From positions 4,477,001 to 4,541,000 of the forward strand of contig NZ_CP111043.1 of the NCBI RefSeq assembly GCF_026250525.1: a stretch of 64,000 bases of DNA. The letters run 5' to 3'. A model generated the notes under the pieces. The model was not told the origin of the DNA, did no database searches, and was given only the letters and a program-made list of their open reading frames with translations. This DNA is from Chondrinema litorale (GTDB lineage Bacteria > Bacteroidota > Bacteroidia > Cytophagales > Flammeovirgaceae). The translations under genes were made by a program, and so were the position numbers. Shown here one piece after another: positions 36,784-45,023 of this stretch. Every line of letters starts with the position of its first letter. The stretch's first letter is position 1.

Positions 36784-38208
36784 ATGCATAGAAACAATTA
36801 CTTAAAAGGGAATAAGCTACAGCTAAAAATCTTTATGCTTTTTATATTATTAAGTAGTATTCTGCTTAGTGGTGCTAAGGCTCAAGAAGTGATGAAACTT
36901 ACTTTTGAAGAAGCTGTTCAGCGAGCTCTCAAAGAAAATATAACGCTTAAAACTGAAAATAATAATCTACTTGTTAACCAAATACAAAAGACCAATGCAG
37001 TTGGGCAGTTCTTGCCGAATCTTAGTGCATCAGCAACTTTATCCAATGTAACTGGTAACCAGTTTATCCAACAACAAGCAACTTTGGTTAATACTTCAAC
37101 AAGTAGTTTTTCGCCAAGTATATCTTCTAATATGTTATTGTTTGGAGGGTTGAGAAATGTAAATAATTTAAAAAGAGCGAATTCTAGTTTTGATGCCCAG
37201 CAAAACTTAATTAAAAGAACTGAGCAAGATATTATGTATAATGTGTCTCAGCAGTTCTTAACAGTCTTATTAGATCAAGAATTAGTAAAAATTGCTCAAG
37301 AAAATATAGATGTACAAAAAAAGCAATTAGAAAGAATTGCAGCATTTGTCGAGTCTGGTATCACCTTTAAAGGAGATCAATTTAATTTAGAAGCTCAGAT
37401 TAAGAGTTTAGAGTTAGCAGAAGTTCAGGCTGTAAACCAATTAGAAAATGATAAATCTTTATTAGCACAAACGCTTATGCTTGATCCAATGACAACTATT
37501 GAAGTTGTTACTCCAGACCAAACAGTAGAAAGCTTCTTAGTAGAAGAATTTGATTTAAATGAATTATATACGACTGCGATGCAAAACAGACCAGATTTTA
37601 AACAATTCAAATCTTTGAAAGAAACTGGTGATTATGCAGTAGCTGTGGCAAGAGCAGATTATTATCCAACATTAGCAGCATTCTTCGATTATGGCTCTTA
37701 TTATAACAATACAGCACAAGACGCTGTGTATGATACAGATGGAGAGTTGGTCGGATATGAAAAAATTAGTTTTCAAGATCAGATACGAGAGAGAAATCCT
37801 CAAACAGTAATTGGTCTTTCACTATCAATCCCAATTTTTAGTAGGTTTAATACAAAAACAAGCGTAGTTACTGCCAAAATTCAAAGGGATAATGCTCAAT
37901 TAAATATTGAGAATCTGGAAAGAACAATTTTCCTAGATGTACAAACTGCTTTACAAAACTACGATGCAGCACTAGCAAGTTACGAAGCAGCTTCTTCTCA
38001 ATTTGATGCAGCAAAAATATCGATGGATACCCAAACAGAAAGATATAACATTGGACTCGGTAATATTATAGATTTAACTACCTCAACCAACACTTTCGTT
38101 CAGGCATCAGTCGATAAGGCTAATGCATCTTATACATTGCTCTTCCAAAAAATAATACTAGATTACCAAACTGGTGTGCTTAATGCTGAGAATATCTCAT
38201 TAAACTAA
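36784..38208 (+). CDS. TolC family outer membrane efflux protein
   Basis: 474 residues with a signal peptide ending SGAKAQ. Two TolC-type repeats are present: TFEEAVQRALKENITLK with FLPNLSASATLS in the first, and RADYYPTLAAFFDYG, then LSIPIFSRFNTKT in the second. Coiled-coil helices lie between them. TolC trimers form the outer-membrane exit duct of tripartite pumps or type I secretion. No membrane-fusion protein or inner-membrane pump gene is adjacent in the window, so its partners are elsewhere. The last 100 residues are rich in Ala and Gln (VQTALQNYDAALASYEAASS). Confidence 0.92.
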   Translation: MHRNNYLKGNKLQLKIFMLFILLSSILLSGAKAQEVMKLTFEEAVQRALKENITLKTENNNLLVNQIQKTNAVGQFLPNLSASATLSNVTGNQFIQQQATLVNTSTSSFSPSISSNMLLFGGLRNVNNLKRANSSFDAQQNLIKRTEQDIMYNVSQQFLTVLLDQELVKIAQENIDVQKKQLERIAAFVESGITFKGDQFNLEAQIKSLELAEVQAVNQLENDKSLLAQTLMLDPMTTIEVVTPDQTVESFLVEEFDLNELYTTAMQNRPDFKQFKSLKETGDYAVAVARADYYPTLAAFFDYGSYYNNTAQDAVYDTDGELVGYEKISFQDQIRERNPQTVIGLSLSIPIFSRFNTKTSVVTAKIQRDNAQLNIENLERTIFLDVQTALQNYDAALASYEAASSQFDAAKISMDTQTERYNIGLGNIIDLTTSTNTFVQASVDKANASYTLLFQKIILDYQTGVLNAENISLN

Positions 38209-38229
38209 AAATAAAATAACCACATAATA

Positions 38230-38257
38230 AAAAAGGCTGTCTTAAGACAGCCTTTTT
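38230..38257. terminator. Bidirectional terminator between tolC-like gene and ferredoxin
   Basis: A perfect 28-base palindrome (half-site AAAAAGGCTGTCTT) gives a GC-rich hairpin with A- and T-tracts on either side, between two convergent genes. Confidence 0.92.
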
Positions 38258-38279
38258 ACTTGGATATATTTTAGTAATT

Positions 38280-38627
38280 TTATTCTCCGTGCATCCAGGC
38301 TTTCTTAGTCAGTAACTCTTCTTCAGTCTCTCTCATATCAGGATCCTCAATACAACAATCTACAGGACAAACTGCTGCACACTGAGGCTCTTCATGAAAG
38401 CCCATACATTCTGTACATTTATCGGAAACAATATAATAAAATTCATCAGATACAGGTTCCATTTCATCTTCGCCAGAGAGAACTGTACCGTCTTCCAATT
38501 CAACTTCAGATAAATTGGTTCCTCCACCCCAAGTCCATTCAACGCCACCTTCGTAGATCGCAGTGTTAGGGCATTCCGGCTCACATGCACCGCAATTGAT
38601 GCATTCGTCAGTTATCATTATTGCCAT
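38280..38627 (-). CDS. 2[4Fe-4S] ferredoxin
   Basis: 115 residues. The first cluster motif is CINCGACEPECP and the second CTECMGFHEEPQCAAVCP, with an insertion between Cys pairs as in YfhL/allochromatium-type ferredoxins. It carries low-potential electrons in the cytoplasm; the partner is unknown. A well-formed promoter precedes it. It is divergent from a LuxC-type acyl-CoA reductase, a neighbour relation that may reflect shared regulation. Confidence 0.95.
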   Translation of the reverse strand: MAIMITDECINCGACEPECPNTAIYEGGVEWTWGGGTNLSEVELEDGTVLSGEDEMEPVSDEFYYIVSDKCTECMGFHEEPQCAAVCPVDCCIEDPDMRETEEELLTKKAWMHGE

Positions 38628-38671
38628 AATTAACTTGATTTATGTTCCGTTAAAATATTTTCAACTTTCTG

Positions 38672-38703
38672 CAAAGTTAATTGCCAATATCGTCAGGAAC
38701 AAA
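38672..38703 (-). promoter_or_regulatory. Bacteroidota-type promoter of the ferredoxin gene
   Basis: On the minus strand TTTG (38700-38703) is followed after 20 bases by TAACTTTG (38672-38679). Both elements match the Bacteroidota sigma factor consensus exactly. Transcription would start near 38668, leaving a leader of about 40 bases. Confidence 0.82.
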
Positions 38704-38806
38704 TTGATAAAAGCTTATTATTTTCATTAATTCTAACAATGTTTGCGATTTAATCATTCCTTCATATAGAAAAGCCCTATCATTTCTCAATTAAGCATTC
38801 AAATTG

Positions 38807-38814
38807 TAGCTTTG
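38807..38814 (+). promoter_or_regulatory. -7 box (TAGCTTTG) of the LuxC-type gene
   Basis: An exact TAnnTTTG box lies 22 bases before the ATG at 38837. No clear -33 TTTG was seen at the expected distance. Confidence 0.6.
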
Positions 38815-38836
38815 CAGGCTACAAATAGAATTTAGA

Positions 38837-39871
38837 ATGGAAATTATTGGATTAGAGGATAGAATTAATGCTTTTGTACTCTTGGGCAAAGAGATAGACG
38901 AATTGTTAAAAAAACAGGATGAAAATGAGTTCCAAGAGATTTGTTTTCGAGCTTATAACCAGAATACTTGGTTTACAAAAGAAAGTGTAGAGTTTGCTTT
39001 TAGAGGAATTAGCAATTATTTGAAAGAGTCTGAAATAAAGAATTGGGCTAGGGGCTATAAATTTTCAGAAGAAGCACCAAAAGTAATTGGAACTGTAATG
39101 GCCGGAAATATTCCGATGGTTGGTTTTCACGATCTTATGGCAATTCTTATCTCTGGCAATAAGGTTAAAGCTAAATTGAGTACGCTAGATCAGTATTTAA
39201 TTAAATTCTTAGCTTCTAAACTGATCAATATAGATAGCAGATTTGAGAATTACATTGAGTTTTCAGAAATGCTTAAAAATGTTGATGCTTTAATCGCTAC
39301 AGGTTCTGATAACTCAGCCAGATATTTTGAATACTATTTTAGAAATGTGCCTCACCTAATTAGAAGAAATAGAACGAGCTGTGCTGTATTGAAAGGTGAT
39401 GAAACTAAGGAAGATTTAGAAGCGCTTGCAACCGATATTACTACATACTTTGGTTTGGGTTGTAGAAATGTATCGAAGCTATTTGTCCCTGAAAACTATT
39501 CTTTTAATGAATTGCTTCTGGTATTAGAAGAGAACGGAAAACTCATTGCTCAGAATCATAAATACGCGAATAATTACGACTACAACAAGTCGATCTATTT
39601 GGTAAATAGAGTTCCTCATTTAGATAATGGTTATATGATTTTTAGAGAAGATATCTCATTATTTTCTCCTATTTCTGTAATTCATTTTGAATATTACCGA
39701 GAGGTAGATTTCTTAGAAGAAAGACTTAAAAGAGATGTAAATAATATTCAGTGTATAGTTTCAGCGAATGCTTACTTTAAGAATAGTATTCCTTTTGGAG
39801 ATGCACAGTTACCTAGTGTAAGCGACTATGCTGATGGGGTAGATACTTTAGAATTTCTTCAAAAAATATAA
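38837..39871 (+). CDS. LuxC-type acyl-CoA reductase
   Basis: 344 residues, a member of the LuxC branch of the aldehyde dehydrogenase superfamily. Visible motifs are VIGTVMAGNIPMVGFHDLMAI near residue 100, LIATGSDNSARYFEYYF, and the active-site region TYFGLGCRNVSKLFVP, which contains the candidate nucleophilic Cys. Such enzymes reduce acyl-CoA to aldehyde with NADPH. No luxD/luxE or luciferase genes are nearby, so bioluminescence is not implied. It is divergent from the ferredoxin gene. Confidence 0.87.
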   Translation: MEIIGLEDRINAFVLLGKEIDELLKKQDENEFQEICFRAYNQNTWFTKESVEFAFRGISNYLKESEIKNWARGYKFSEEAPKVIGTVMAGNIPMVGFHDLMAILISGNKVKAKLSTLDQYLIKFLASKLINIDSRFENYIEFSEMLKNVDALIATGSDNSARYFEYYFRNVPHLIRRNRTSCAVLKGDETKEDLEALATDITTYFGLGCRNVSKLFVPENYSFNELLLVLEENGKLIAQNHKYANNYDYNKSIYLVNRVPHLDNGYMIFREDISLFSPISVIHFEYYREVDFLEERLKRDVNNIQCIVSANAYFKNSIPFGDAQLPSVSDYADGVDTLEFLQKI

Positions 39872-39928
39872 TAGTATCCAATTAATATGTGATGTACATA
39901 TTATTAATAGCGAAAAAGAAAATTTAAA

Positions 39929-39952
39929 AAAAAGCCGCTTAAGCGGCTTTTT
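39929..39952. terminator. Bidirectional terminator after the LuxC-type gene
   Basis: A perfect 24-base palindrome (half-site AAAAAGCCGCTT) with A- and T-tracts separates two convergent genes. Confidence 0.92.
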
Positions 39953-39955
39953 AAT

Positions 39956-40738
39956 TTATTTCTTAGTAGTTGTTTTTCTTTTTCTTGTAGTTCTTTTTGG
40001 CTTTTCTTCTTCGATTACAACTTCAACGTCTGCCAATATTCTACCACAGTGCTCACAAACAATAAGTTTTTTTCTTTCTTTAATGTCTGCTTGACGCTGA
40101 GGAGGAACAATATTAAAGCAACCACCACAAGCGTTTCTTTTTACACTTACTACAGCAAGTCCGTTATTAGCGTTTCCTCTTATTTTTTCATAAGATTTTG
40201 CTAATCTGTCGTCCAAATTTTTAAGAGCCTTTTCTCTGTCTTTAAGCAGCTTGTCTTCTTCTGACTCGTTTTCAGAGATAATTTGAGTAAGTTCAGTTTT
40301 CTTGGTGGCAAGGTCTTTTAACCTTTCGTTAAGCGTATGCTCAGTTTCACCAATTCTACCTTTAACTACATCAATTTTTTCTTTGAACTCTTTTATTTTT
40401 TTGTCGAGAATTTGCTTTTCAAGATCCTGAAGCTCAATTTCTTTGGTGATCGCATCATATTCGCGGTTATTGCGAACATTCATCTGTTGTTGCTCATATT
40501 TTTCAATGAGTTTCTCAGAATCTTTGATTCCCGTCTTGCTAGCCTTAATAGCTTCATCTAACTCACTAATTTCGTTAGAAAATTTTTGGATTCTTGTCTC
40601 GTATCCAGCTATTTCGTCTTCAAGGTCTTGAACTTCTTCAGGGAGGTCACCGCGGATTTTTTTTATTTCGTCGAGTTTTGAATCGATTGTCTGTAACTTG
40701 ATAAGCGAATCAAGTCTATTAGATACAGAGTTTTCCAT
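39956..40738 (-). CDS. Coiled-coil protein with C-terminal C4 zinc ribbon (DUF164/CT398-like)
   Basis: 260 residues. About residues 10-185 are charged helices with heptad repeats, forming a long coiled coil. Near residue 200 a zinc ribbon follows, with CGGC and CEHCG as the two ligand pairs. The tail is very basic (KPKRTTRKRKTTTKK). The family is linked to nucleic-acid processes in other bacteria, but its function is not established. It follows the Nif3 gene, with a hairpin terminator between them. Confidence 0.88.
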   Translation of the reverse strand: MENSVSNRLDSLIKLQTIDSKLDEIKKIRGDLPEEVQDLEDEIAGYETRIQKFSNEISELDEAIKASKTGIKDSEKLIEKYEQQQMNVRNNREYDAITKEIELQDLEKQILDKKIKEFKEKIDVVKGRIGETEHTLNERLKDLATKKTELTQIISENESEEDKLLKDREKALKNLDDRLAKSYEKIRGNANNGLAVVSVKRNACGGCFNIVPPQRQADIKERKKLIVCEHCGRILADVEVVIEEEKPKRTTRKRKTTTKK

Positions 40739-40785
40739 ATATTTTTTTAAACAGGTGTTTGTGGTATAGAAACCCTTTTAAGAAC

Positions 40786-40807
40786 AAAAATGCCCATTTA
40801 AATGGGC
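40786..40807 (-). terminator. Terminator of the Nif3-like gene
   Basis: A perfect 16-base palindrome GCCCATTTAAATGGGC (40792-40807) is followed on the minus strand by ATTTTT. It lies 70 bases past the Nif3 stop and ahead of the zinc-ribbon gene. Confidence 0.75.
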
Positions 40808-40879
40808 GTCTGATAAATCGAGTGCAATTTTAGTAATTCTATTTTTAAAAATAGGCATTTCGATCAATTATTTTCTATA

Positions 40880-41977
40880 TTATAGGTAATATACCGGATT
40901 AGTGTTTCTTTCTGTTACTAAAATGCTATTATGTTGAAATTTTTCTCTTAACCAACCGGCTAAAAGTTCTTTTGTATATTGCTCACTTTCGTAATGTCCA
41001 ATGTCTGCAATAATGATTTTGTTATCAGCATCAAAAAATTGGTGGTACTTATAATCTGCTGTTATAAAAATATCTGCATTAGCACCAATTGCATAGTTAA
41101 GTAAAAATGAACCAGCTCCTCCACAAACTGCTACTTTTTTTATTGGTTTCTCTAATAGTGCAGTATGTCTAATGCTTTTGCAATTCATTTTTTCTTTTAC
41201 CAAATGTAGAAAGTCTATTGCTGGCATTGCTGTTTCAAGCTCACCAATCATACCAGAACCAGTTTCCTTGTCTCTGTTTTCTAATAAATAGATATCAAAA
41301 GCAATTTCTTCGTATGGATGTGAGTTTCTAAGTGCCTGCATTACTTTTCCCTTGATTGATTTAGGAAAAATTACTTCTACTTTATTTTCCTTCACCTTTT
41401 CAAGTTTACCAGCTTCGCCAATATATGGATTGGCCGCATCATCTGGTTGAAATCTTCCTTCGCCTTCAATAGAAAAACTGCAATTTTTATAATTGCCAAT
41501 TGCACCAGCACCAGCTTCTCCTAGAGCATTAAGTATTTTATCAGTATGCTCAACAGGTACAAAGCTTACTAACTTTAGCAAAGAATCTTTTCCTGAAGCA
41601 AGAATAGACGTGTTTTTTATACCAAGTTTATTGCAGATCATGGCATTTACGCCAATCTGTACATTATCTAAATTAGTATGTATGGCATAAATGGCAATGT
41701 CGTTTTTTATGGCTTTAATTATAGTCCGCTCCACATAGTTTTTGCCATTGAGCTTTTTGAGACCAGAAAATACAATTGGATGATGCGCCACAACCATATT
41801 ACATTTTTTTTCTATAGCTTCTGCCAGTATTTCTTCGGTGCTATCTAATGTGCATAAAACTCCAGTAATCTCCATGTTTGGATCACCAGTAATGAGCCCT
41901 GCATTATCGTAACTTTCTTGTAATGAGAGGGGAGCAATCGTTTCTAAAAATCGGGTAATATCTTTAACCTTAGTCAT
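40880..41977 (-). CDS. Nif3-like dinuclear metal centre protein (GTP cyclohydrolase 1 type 2 family)
   Basis: 365 residues, the longer YqfO-type form with an inserted domain in the middle. Metal-ligand motifs include MVVAHHPIVFSG (the paired His), IYAIHTNLDN, and the C-terminal IIADIGHYESEQY. The proteins form hexameric toroids with two metal ions; their physiological reaction is unsettled. A lipoprotein gene ends 37 bases upstream. Confidence 0.92.
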   Translation of the reverse strand: MTKVKDITRFLETIAPLSLQESYDNAGLITGDPNMEITGVLCTLDSTEEILAEAIEKKCNMVVAHHPIVFSGLKKLNGKNYVERTIIKAIKNDIAIYAIHTNLDNVQIGVNAMICNKLGIKNTSILASGKDSLLKLVSFVPVEHTDKILNALGEAGAGAIGNYKNCSFSIEGEGRFQPDDAANPYIGEAGKLEKVKENKVEVIFPKSIKGKVMQALRNSHPYEEIAFDIYLLENRDKETGSGMIGELETAMPAIDFLHLVKEKMNCKSIRHTALLEKPIKKVAVCGGAGSFLLNYAIGANADIFITADYKYHQFFDADNKIIIADIGHYESEQYTKELLAGWLREKFQHNSILVTERNTNPVYYL

Positions 41978-42014
41978 TTTAGTAATTTATTAGTACCAAG
42001 TTAAAAAAATCTGA

Positions 42015-42275
42015 TTAGAGGTTGTCGTAATCTATAGATCCACAATCGTTGCATTCATCCACTTCAGTCCAGATTATATTGTCATAAGTAACACCATAAA
42101 AAGTATTACCAGAGGCGGTGTATTCACTTTTTGTGAGACAGTCAATCCATTGTCTGGTGTTAGTACCAGGATAAATGCCAGATAAACAACCCATTTGTGG
42201 ATCTACAATTAGATCTTCACAAGAAAAAGTGACTAAAAGAAATAAGGTAGTAAAAATGTGCTTTAGTTTTATCAT
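42015..42275 (-). CDS. Small putative lipoprotein, unknown
   Basis: 86 residues when started at the ATG at 42275, which gives a lipoprotein signal (IFTTLFLLVTFSC). The frame is open upstream to 42335, but that adds 20 residues ahead of the signal. The mature part has five Cys (lipobox Cys included), ending with ECNDCGSIDYDNL. I do not recognise the family. It lies between the RHH-like gene and the Nif3-like gene on the same strand. Confidence 0.6.
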   Translation of the reverse strand: MIKLKHIFTTLFLLVTFSCEDLIVDPQMGCLSGIYPGTNTRQWIDCLTKSEYTASGNTFYGVTYDNIIWTEVDECNDCGSIDYDNL

Positions 42276-42355
42276 AAGTTGATAGTGATGGTGATCGAAC
42301 TTATCATCAAAAGTGAATAAATTCAACCAAAGCACAAAATGAAAGTGGTAAGTAT

Positions 42356-42634
42356 CTATTTTTTGAGGGTCTTACTGTATTCGGAATGGATGTTTTCTAA
42401 ATCTTGCATTTTCTCAAAATAATCATCCATTATATCTTCAAGTACATCTTTAATTTCTCTTTGCTGATGCCAAGCAAGTGCTTTTAGATTGCTAAGATGT
42501 TGTTGCTCTAAAGCCAGTAAAAATGGTTGAAACTGTTTGATTTTTTTAGGAGTTATTTTTTTTTCTGATTTAACTGGTTCATTGTAATCACCAAAGATGT
42601 CTTCAGCCTCAGATTTAAAACTTTTTTTAGCCAT
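42356..42634 (-). CDS. Small basic protein with ribbon-helix-helix-like C-terminus
   Basis: 92 residues. The first 35 residues are charged and probably flexible. Residues about 36-80 (a strand FLLALEQQHLSNLKALAWHQ, then REIKDVLEDIMDDYFEK) follow the pattern of ribbon-helix-helix DNA-binding domains, with the helix-turn-helix spacing of ParG/CopG-type proteins. The fold call is by pattern only. No partner toxin gene is adjacent. A role as DNA-binding partner of the orphan ParA at 33971 is possible but unproven. Confidence 0.55.
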   Translation of the reverse strand: MAKKSFKSEAEDIFGDYNEPVKSEKKITPKKIKQFQPFLLALEQQHLSNLKALAWHQQREIKDVLEDIMDDYFEKMQDLENIHSEYSKTLKK

Positions 42635-42717
42635 AGTTTAAAAAATTGCTACAAAAAATACGATAACTCTATATATAACCATTTGCAGAAAAGCTTATTG
42701 TTTTATTTGTTATGGCA

Positions 42718-42750
42718 AAAAAGAACCGCCAAAATTTAATTCTGGCGGTT
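42718..42750 (-). terminator. Terminator of hemL
   Basis: An 8-base-pair stem (AACCGCCA at 42724-42731 with 42743-42750) is followed on the minus strand by a T-rich tract, nine bases past the hemL stop. Confidence 0.85.
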
Positions 42751-42758
42751 TTTATAAA

Positions 42759-44054
42759 TTATGAATGCATCTCTTTTAATACGTCGTAGTGTGTCTGTAC
42801 TACTTTGTCAATATCTTCGTCAGACAATGCTGTAGAAAGGAAATAACTCTCGAAAGCAGAAGGTGGTAAATATACACCTCTATCTAAATGCCCATGAAAA
42901 AATGGCTTAAACTTATCTGTATCTGCATTTTGAGCATCTTTAAAATTATGTACTTCTTTATCAGTAAAGAACATATTAATCATAGAGCCCAAATGATTAA
43001 TGGTATAATTCAATCCTAATTTTTCAAGGTTGCTTTCGTAACCTGTTTTAATTTTCTCTCCAACCTCATTTAGTTTTTTATAAACAGATTTGTTTTCATT
43101 TAAATGAGAAAGCATTGCATAACCTGCAGCCATAGCAATTGGATTACCCGATAGCGTGCCTGCTTGGTAAACTGGGCCAACAGGAGAGATATAATCCATT
43201 ATTTCTTGCTTACCACCATAAGCACCAACTGGCATACCTCCACCTATAATTTTACCCATACAGGTTAAATCTGGCATTACATTAAAGTATTCTTGAGCAC
43301 CACCTGGAGCTAACCTGAAACCTGTCATAACTTCATCGAAGATGAGCACAATGCCATTTTCATCACAAACTTTTCTTAATCCTTCTAGAAATCCAGGTTT
43401 TGGTAAAACACAGCCCATGTTTCCTGCAACTGGTTCAACTATTATTGCTGCAATTTGCTCTGGATTAGATTTAACAAGACTATCAACAGCGTCTAAGTCG
43501 TTATATGGCGCCAAAAGTGTGTCTTTGGCGGTGCCTTCGGTTACTCCGGGGCTATTTGGTGTACCCATTGTAACAGCACCACTACCAGCTGCAATTAAAA
43601 AAGAATCTGCATGACCGTGGTAGCAACCTTCAAATTTGATGAATTTATTTCTATTGGTATAGCCTCTGGCAAGTCTTACTGCCGACATTGTGGCTTCAGT
43701 TCCTGAGTTTACCATTCTTACTTTCTCTACAGATGGCATCATAGAAACTATTAACTTGGCAATATCAACTTCTTTGGCTGTTGGTGCGCCATAAGACAGC
43801 GACTGATCAACAGCATTTTTAACAGCCTCAGAAATTTCCGTATGGGCATGTCCTAAAACCATTGGGCCCCAAGAGTTGATTAATTCTATATATTTATTGC
43901 CATCTTCATCAAAGATGTAAGCTCCTTTTGCTGAATTAATAAAAGCTGGAGTTCCACCAACTGCTTTAAAAGCTCTAACTGGTGAGTTTACACCTCCTGG
44001 AATATATTTTTCTGCTTCAGAAAATAATTTTTTACTTGTGCTGAGTTGTGGCAT
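42759..44054 (-). CDS. hemL: Glutamate-1-semialdehyde 2,1-aminomutase
   Basis: 431 residues, the standard length. The N-terminal PGGVNSPVRAFKAVGG, the cofactor region GTEATMSAVRLARG, the EGCYHGHAD segment and the PLP-lysine motif CMGKIIGGGMPVGAYGG are all present. It converts glutamate-1-semialdehyde to 5-aminolevulinate in the C5 pathway of haem synthesis. It is a single gene with its own terminator. Confidence 0.97.
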   Translation of the reverse strand: MPQLSTSKKLFSEAEKYIPGGVNSPVRAFKAVGGTPAFINSAKGAYIFDEDGNKYIELINSWGPMVLGHAHTEISEAVKNAVDQSLSYGAPTAKEVDIAKLIVSMMPSVEKVRMVNSGTEATMSAVRLARGYTNRNKFIKFEGCYHGHADSFLIAAGSGAVTMGTPNSPGVTEGTAKDTLLAPYNDLDAVDSLVKSNPEQIAAIIVEPVAGNMGCVLPKPGFLEGLRKVCDENGIVLIFDEVMTGFRLAPGGAQEYFNVMPDLTCMGKIIGGGMPVGAYGGKQEIMDYISPVGPVYQAGTLSGNPIAMAAGYAMLSHLNENKSVYKKLNEVGEKIKTGYESNLEKLGLNYTINHLGSMINMFFTDKEVHNFKDAQNADTDKFKPFFHGHLDRGVYLPPSAFESYFLSTALSDEDIDKVVQTHYDVLKEMHS

Positions 44055-44201
44055 TTTTAGATGTATGTGTTTTTTTACGAAAATCTATTTCAGCCGGAAA
44101 ATTAATGTTTTTATAAATGAGGCTCAAACATTCGCTGAAAAAGTAAAAAAATGCCGGGAAATGAACGATTATTTAAGAATGGGATTTAGAATTGAGTATA
44201 A

Positions 44202-44232
44202 AAAAAAAGAAACCATCGAAAATCGAAGGTTC
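44202..44232 (-). terminator. Minus-strand terminator-like hairpin without a known gene
   Basis: On the minus strand GGAACCTTCGATTTTCGAT and the following GGTTTC form an imperfect stem, and nine Ts follow. No minus-strand gene ends here: the region to its right is occupied by plus-strand genes, and hemL starts downstream at 44054. Confidence 0.45.
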
Positions 44233-44311
44233 CTTTCCACTTTAATAAACTAAACTAACAAACAAACTTCATATCTTACTAACACTATTAATTAGAATTT
44301 GTTTTATAACT

Positions 44312-44950
44312 ATGGAAAAATTTCTTAAAAAAATAAAAAAAAATTACAGAGCTCATTTTAACACCTCAAATCAACCACCAGCGTCCATAAAGGCCTTTAT
44401 GGAGGAAATAGGAGAGGATGAGCAGGAATTCTTTAAATATTACAAATTTTTCTCCGAATTAGATAAAGATCTATGGAAAGACGTGGTTTTGAGCACCCTA
44501 GAGAAGGTTCAATCTGAAGCTGTGTTCCAAGATTATGCTGTGAGAGAAAAAATGTTATCTTTTCTTTTCACATTAATTGAAGTATTAAAAGATTACCATG
44601 CATTTGTAACATATCAGTTTAAAAATAAAAAAAATGAACGTTTTGGTCTAACTCCAACATTTTTAGACGATTTTAAACATGAGTTTATGCTTTTTGCCAA
44701 TGAGCTTGTAAATGAAGGGCTTGATACTACAGAAATAATTAACCGTCCGTTTATAAGTGAAAAATATGCTGAATCTTTATGGGTAGAAGTTTTGTTTATA
44801 ATTAGTTTCTGGAACAGAGATAAATCAGAAAATAAAGAACAAACAGATGCTGCTATAGAGAAGTCGAGTAATTTGGCATTCGATCTATTAGGCCAAACAC
44901 CATTAGACTCTGCTTTCGATCTAGTAAAATTTCTGGTTCAGAGAAAGTAA
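44312..44950 (+). CDS. TetR-fold-like helical protein with degenerate DNA-binding region
   Basis: 212 residues, all helical. Residues about 24-58 (IKAFMEEIGEDEQEFFKYYK, then FSELDKDLWKDV) follow the helix-turn-helix and YF...K...L spacing of TetR proteins but lack the usual recognition-helix residues. The rest resembles a TetR ligand domain. It is therefore more likely a dimerising sensor or scaffold than a repressor. It lies 73 bases before the UbiB-type kinase gene in the same direction, which suggests that the two work together. Confidence 0.6.
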   Translation: MEKFLKKIKKNYRAHFNTSNQPPASIKAFMEEIGEDEQEFFKYYKFFSELDKDLWKDVVLSTLEKVQSEAVFQDYAVREKMLSFLFTLIEVLKDYHAFVTYQFKNKKNERFGLTPTFLDDFKHEFMLFANELVNEGLDTTEIINRPFISEKYAESLWVEVLFIISFWNRDKSENKEQTDAAIEKSSNLAFDLLGQTPLDSAFDLVKFLVQRK

Positions 44951-45023
44951 GCGTTTTTAAAAACCATTTTAATAAACACTTTATTTCCACATAGGTATTC
45001 TTATCAACCTTAAATAATAATAT

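Noticed and set aside
38837..39871. Part of a bioluminescence (lux) operon
   Set aside because: Only a LuxC-type reductase is present; luxA, luxB, luxD and luxE are absent and the neighbours are unrelated.
44038..44253. A plus-strand 71-codon open frame across the hemL start
   Set aside because: It overlaps the hemL start and the terminator-like hairpin, is Lys- and Phe-rich, and shows no family pattern.
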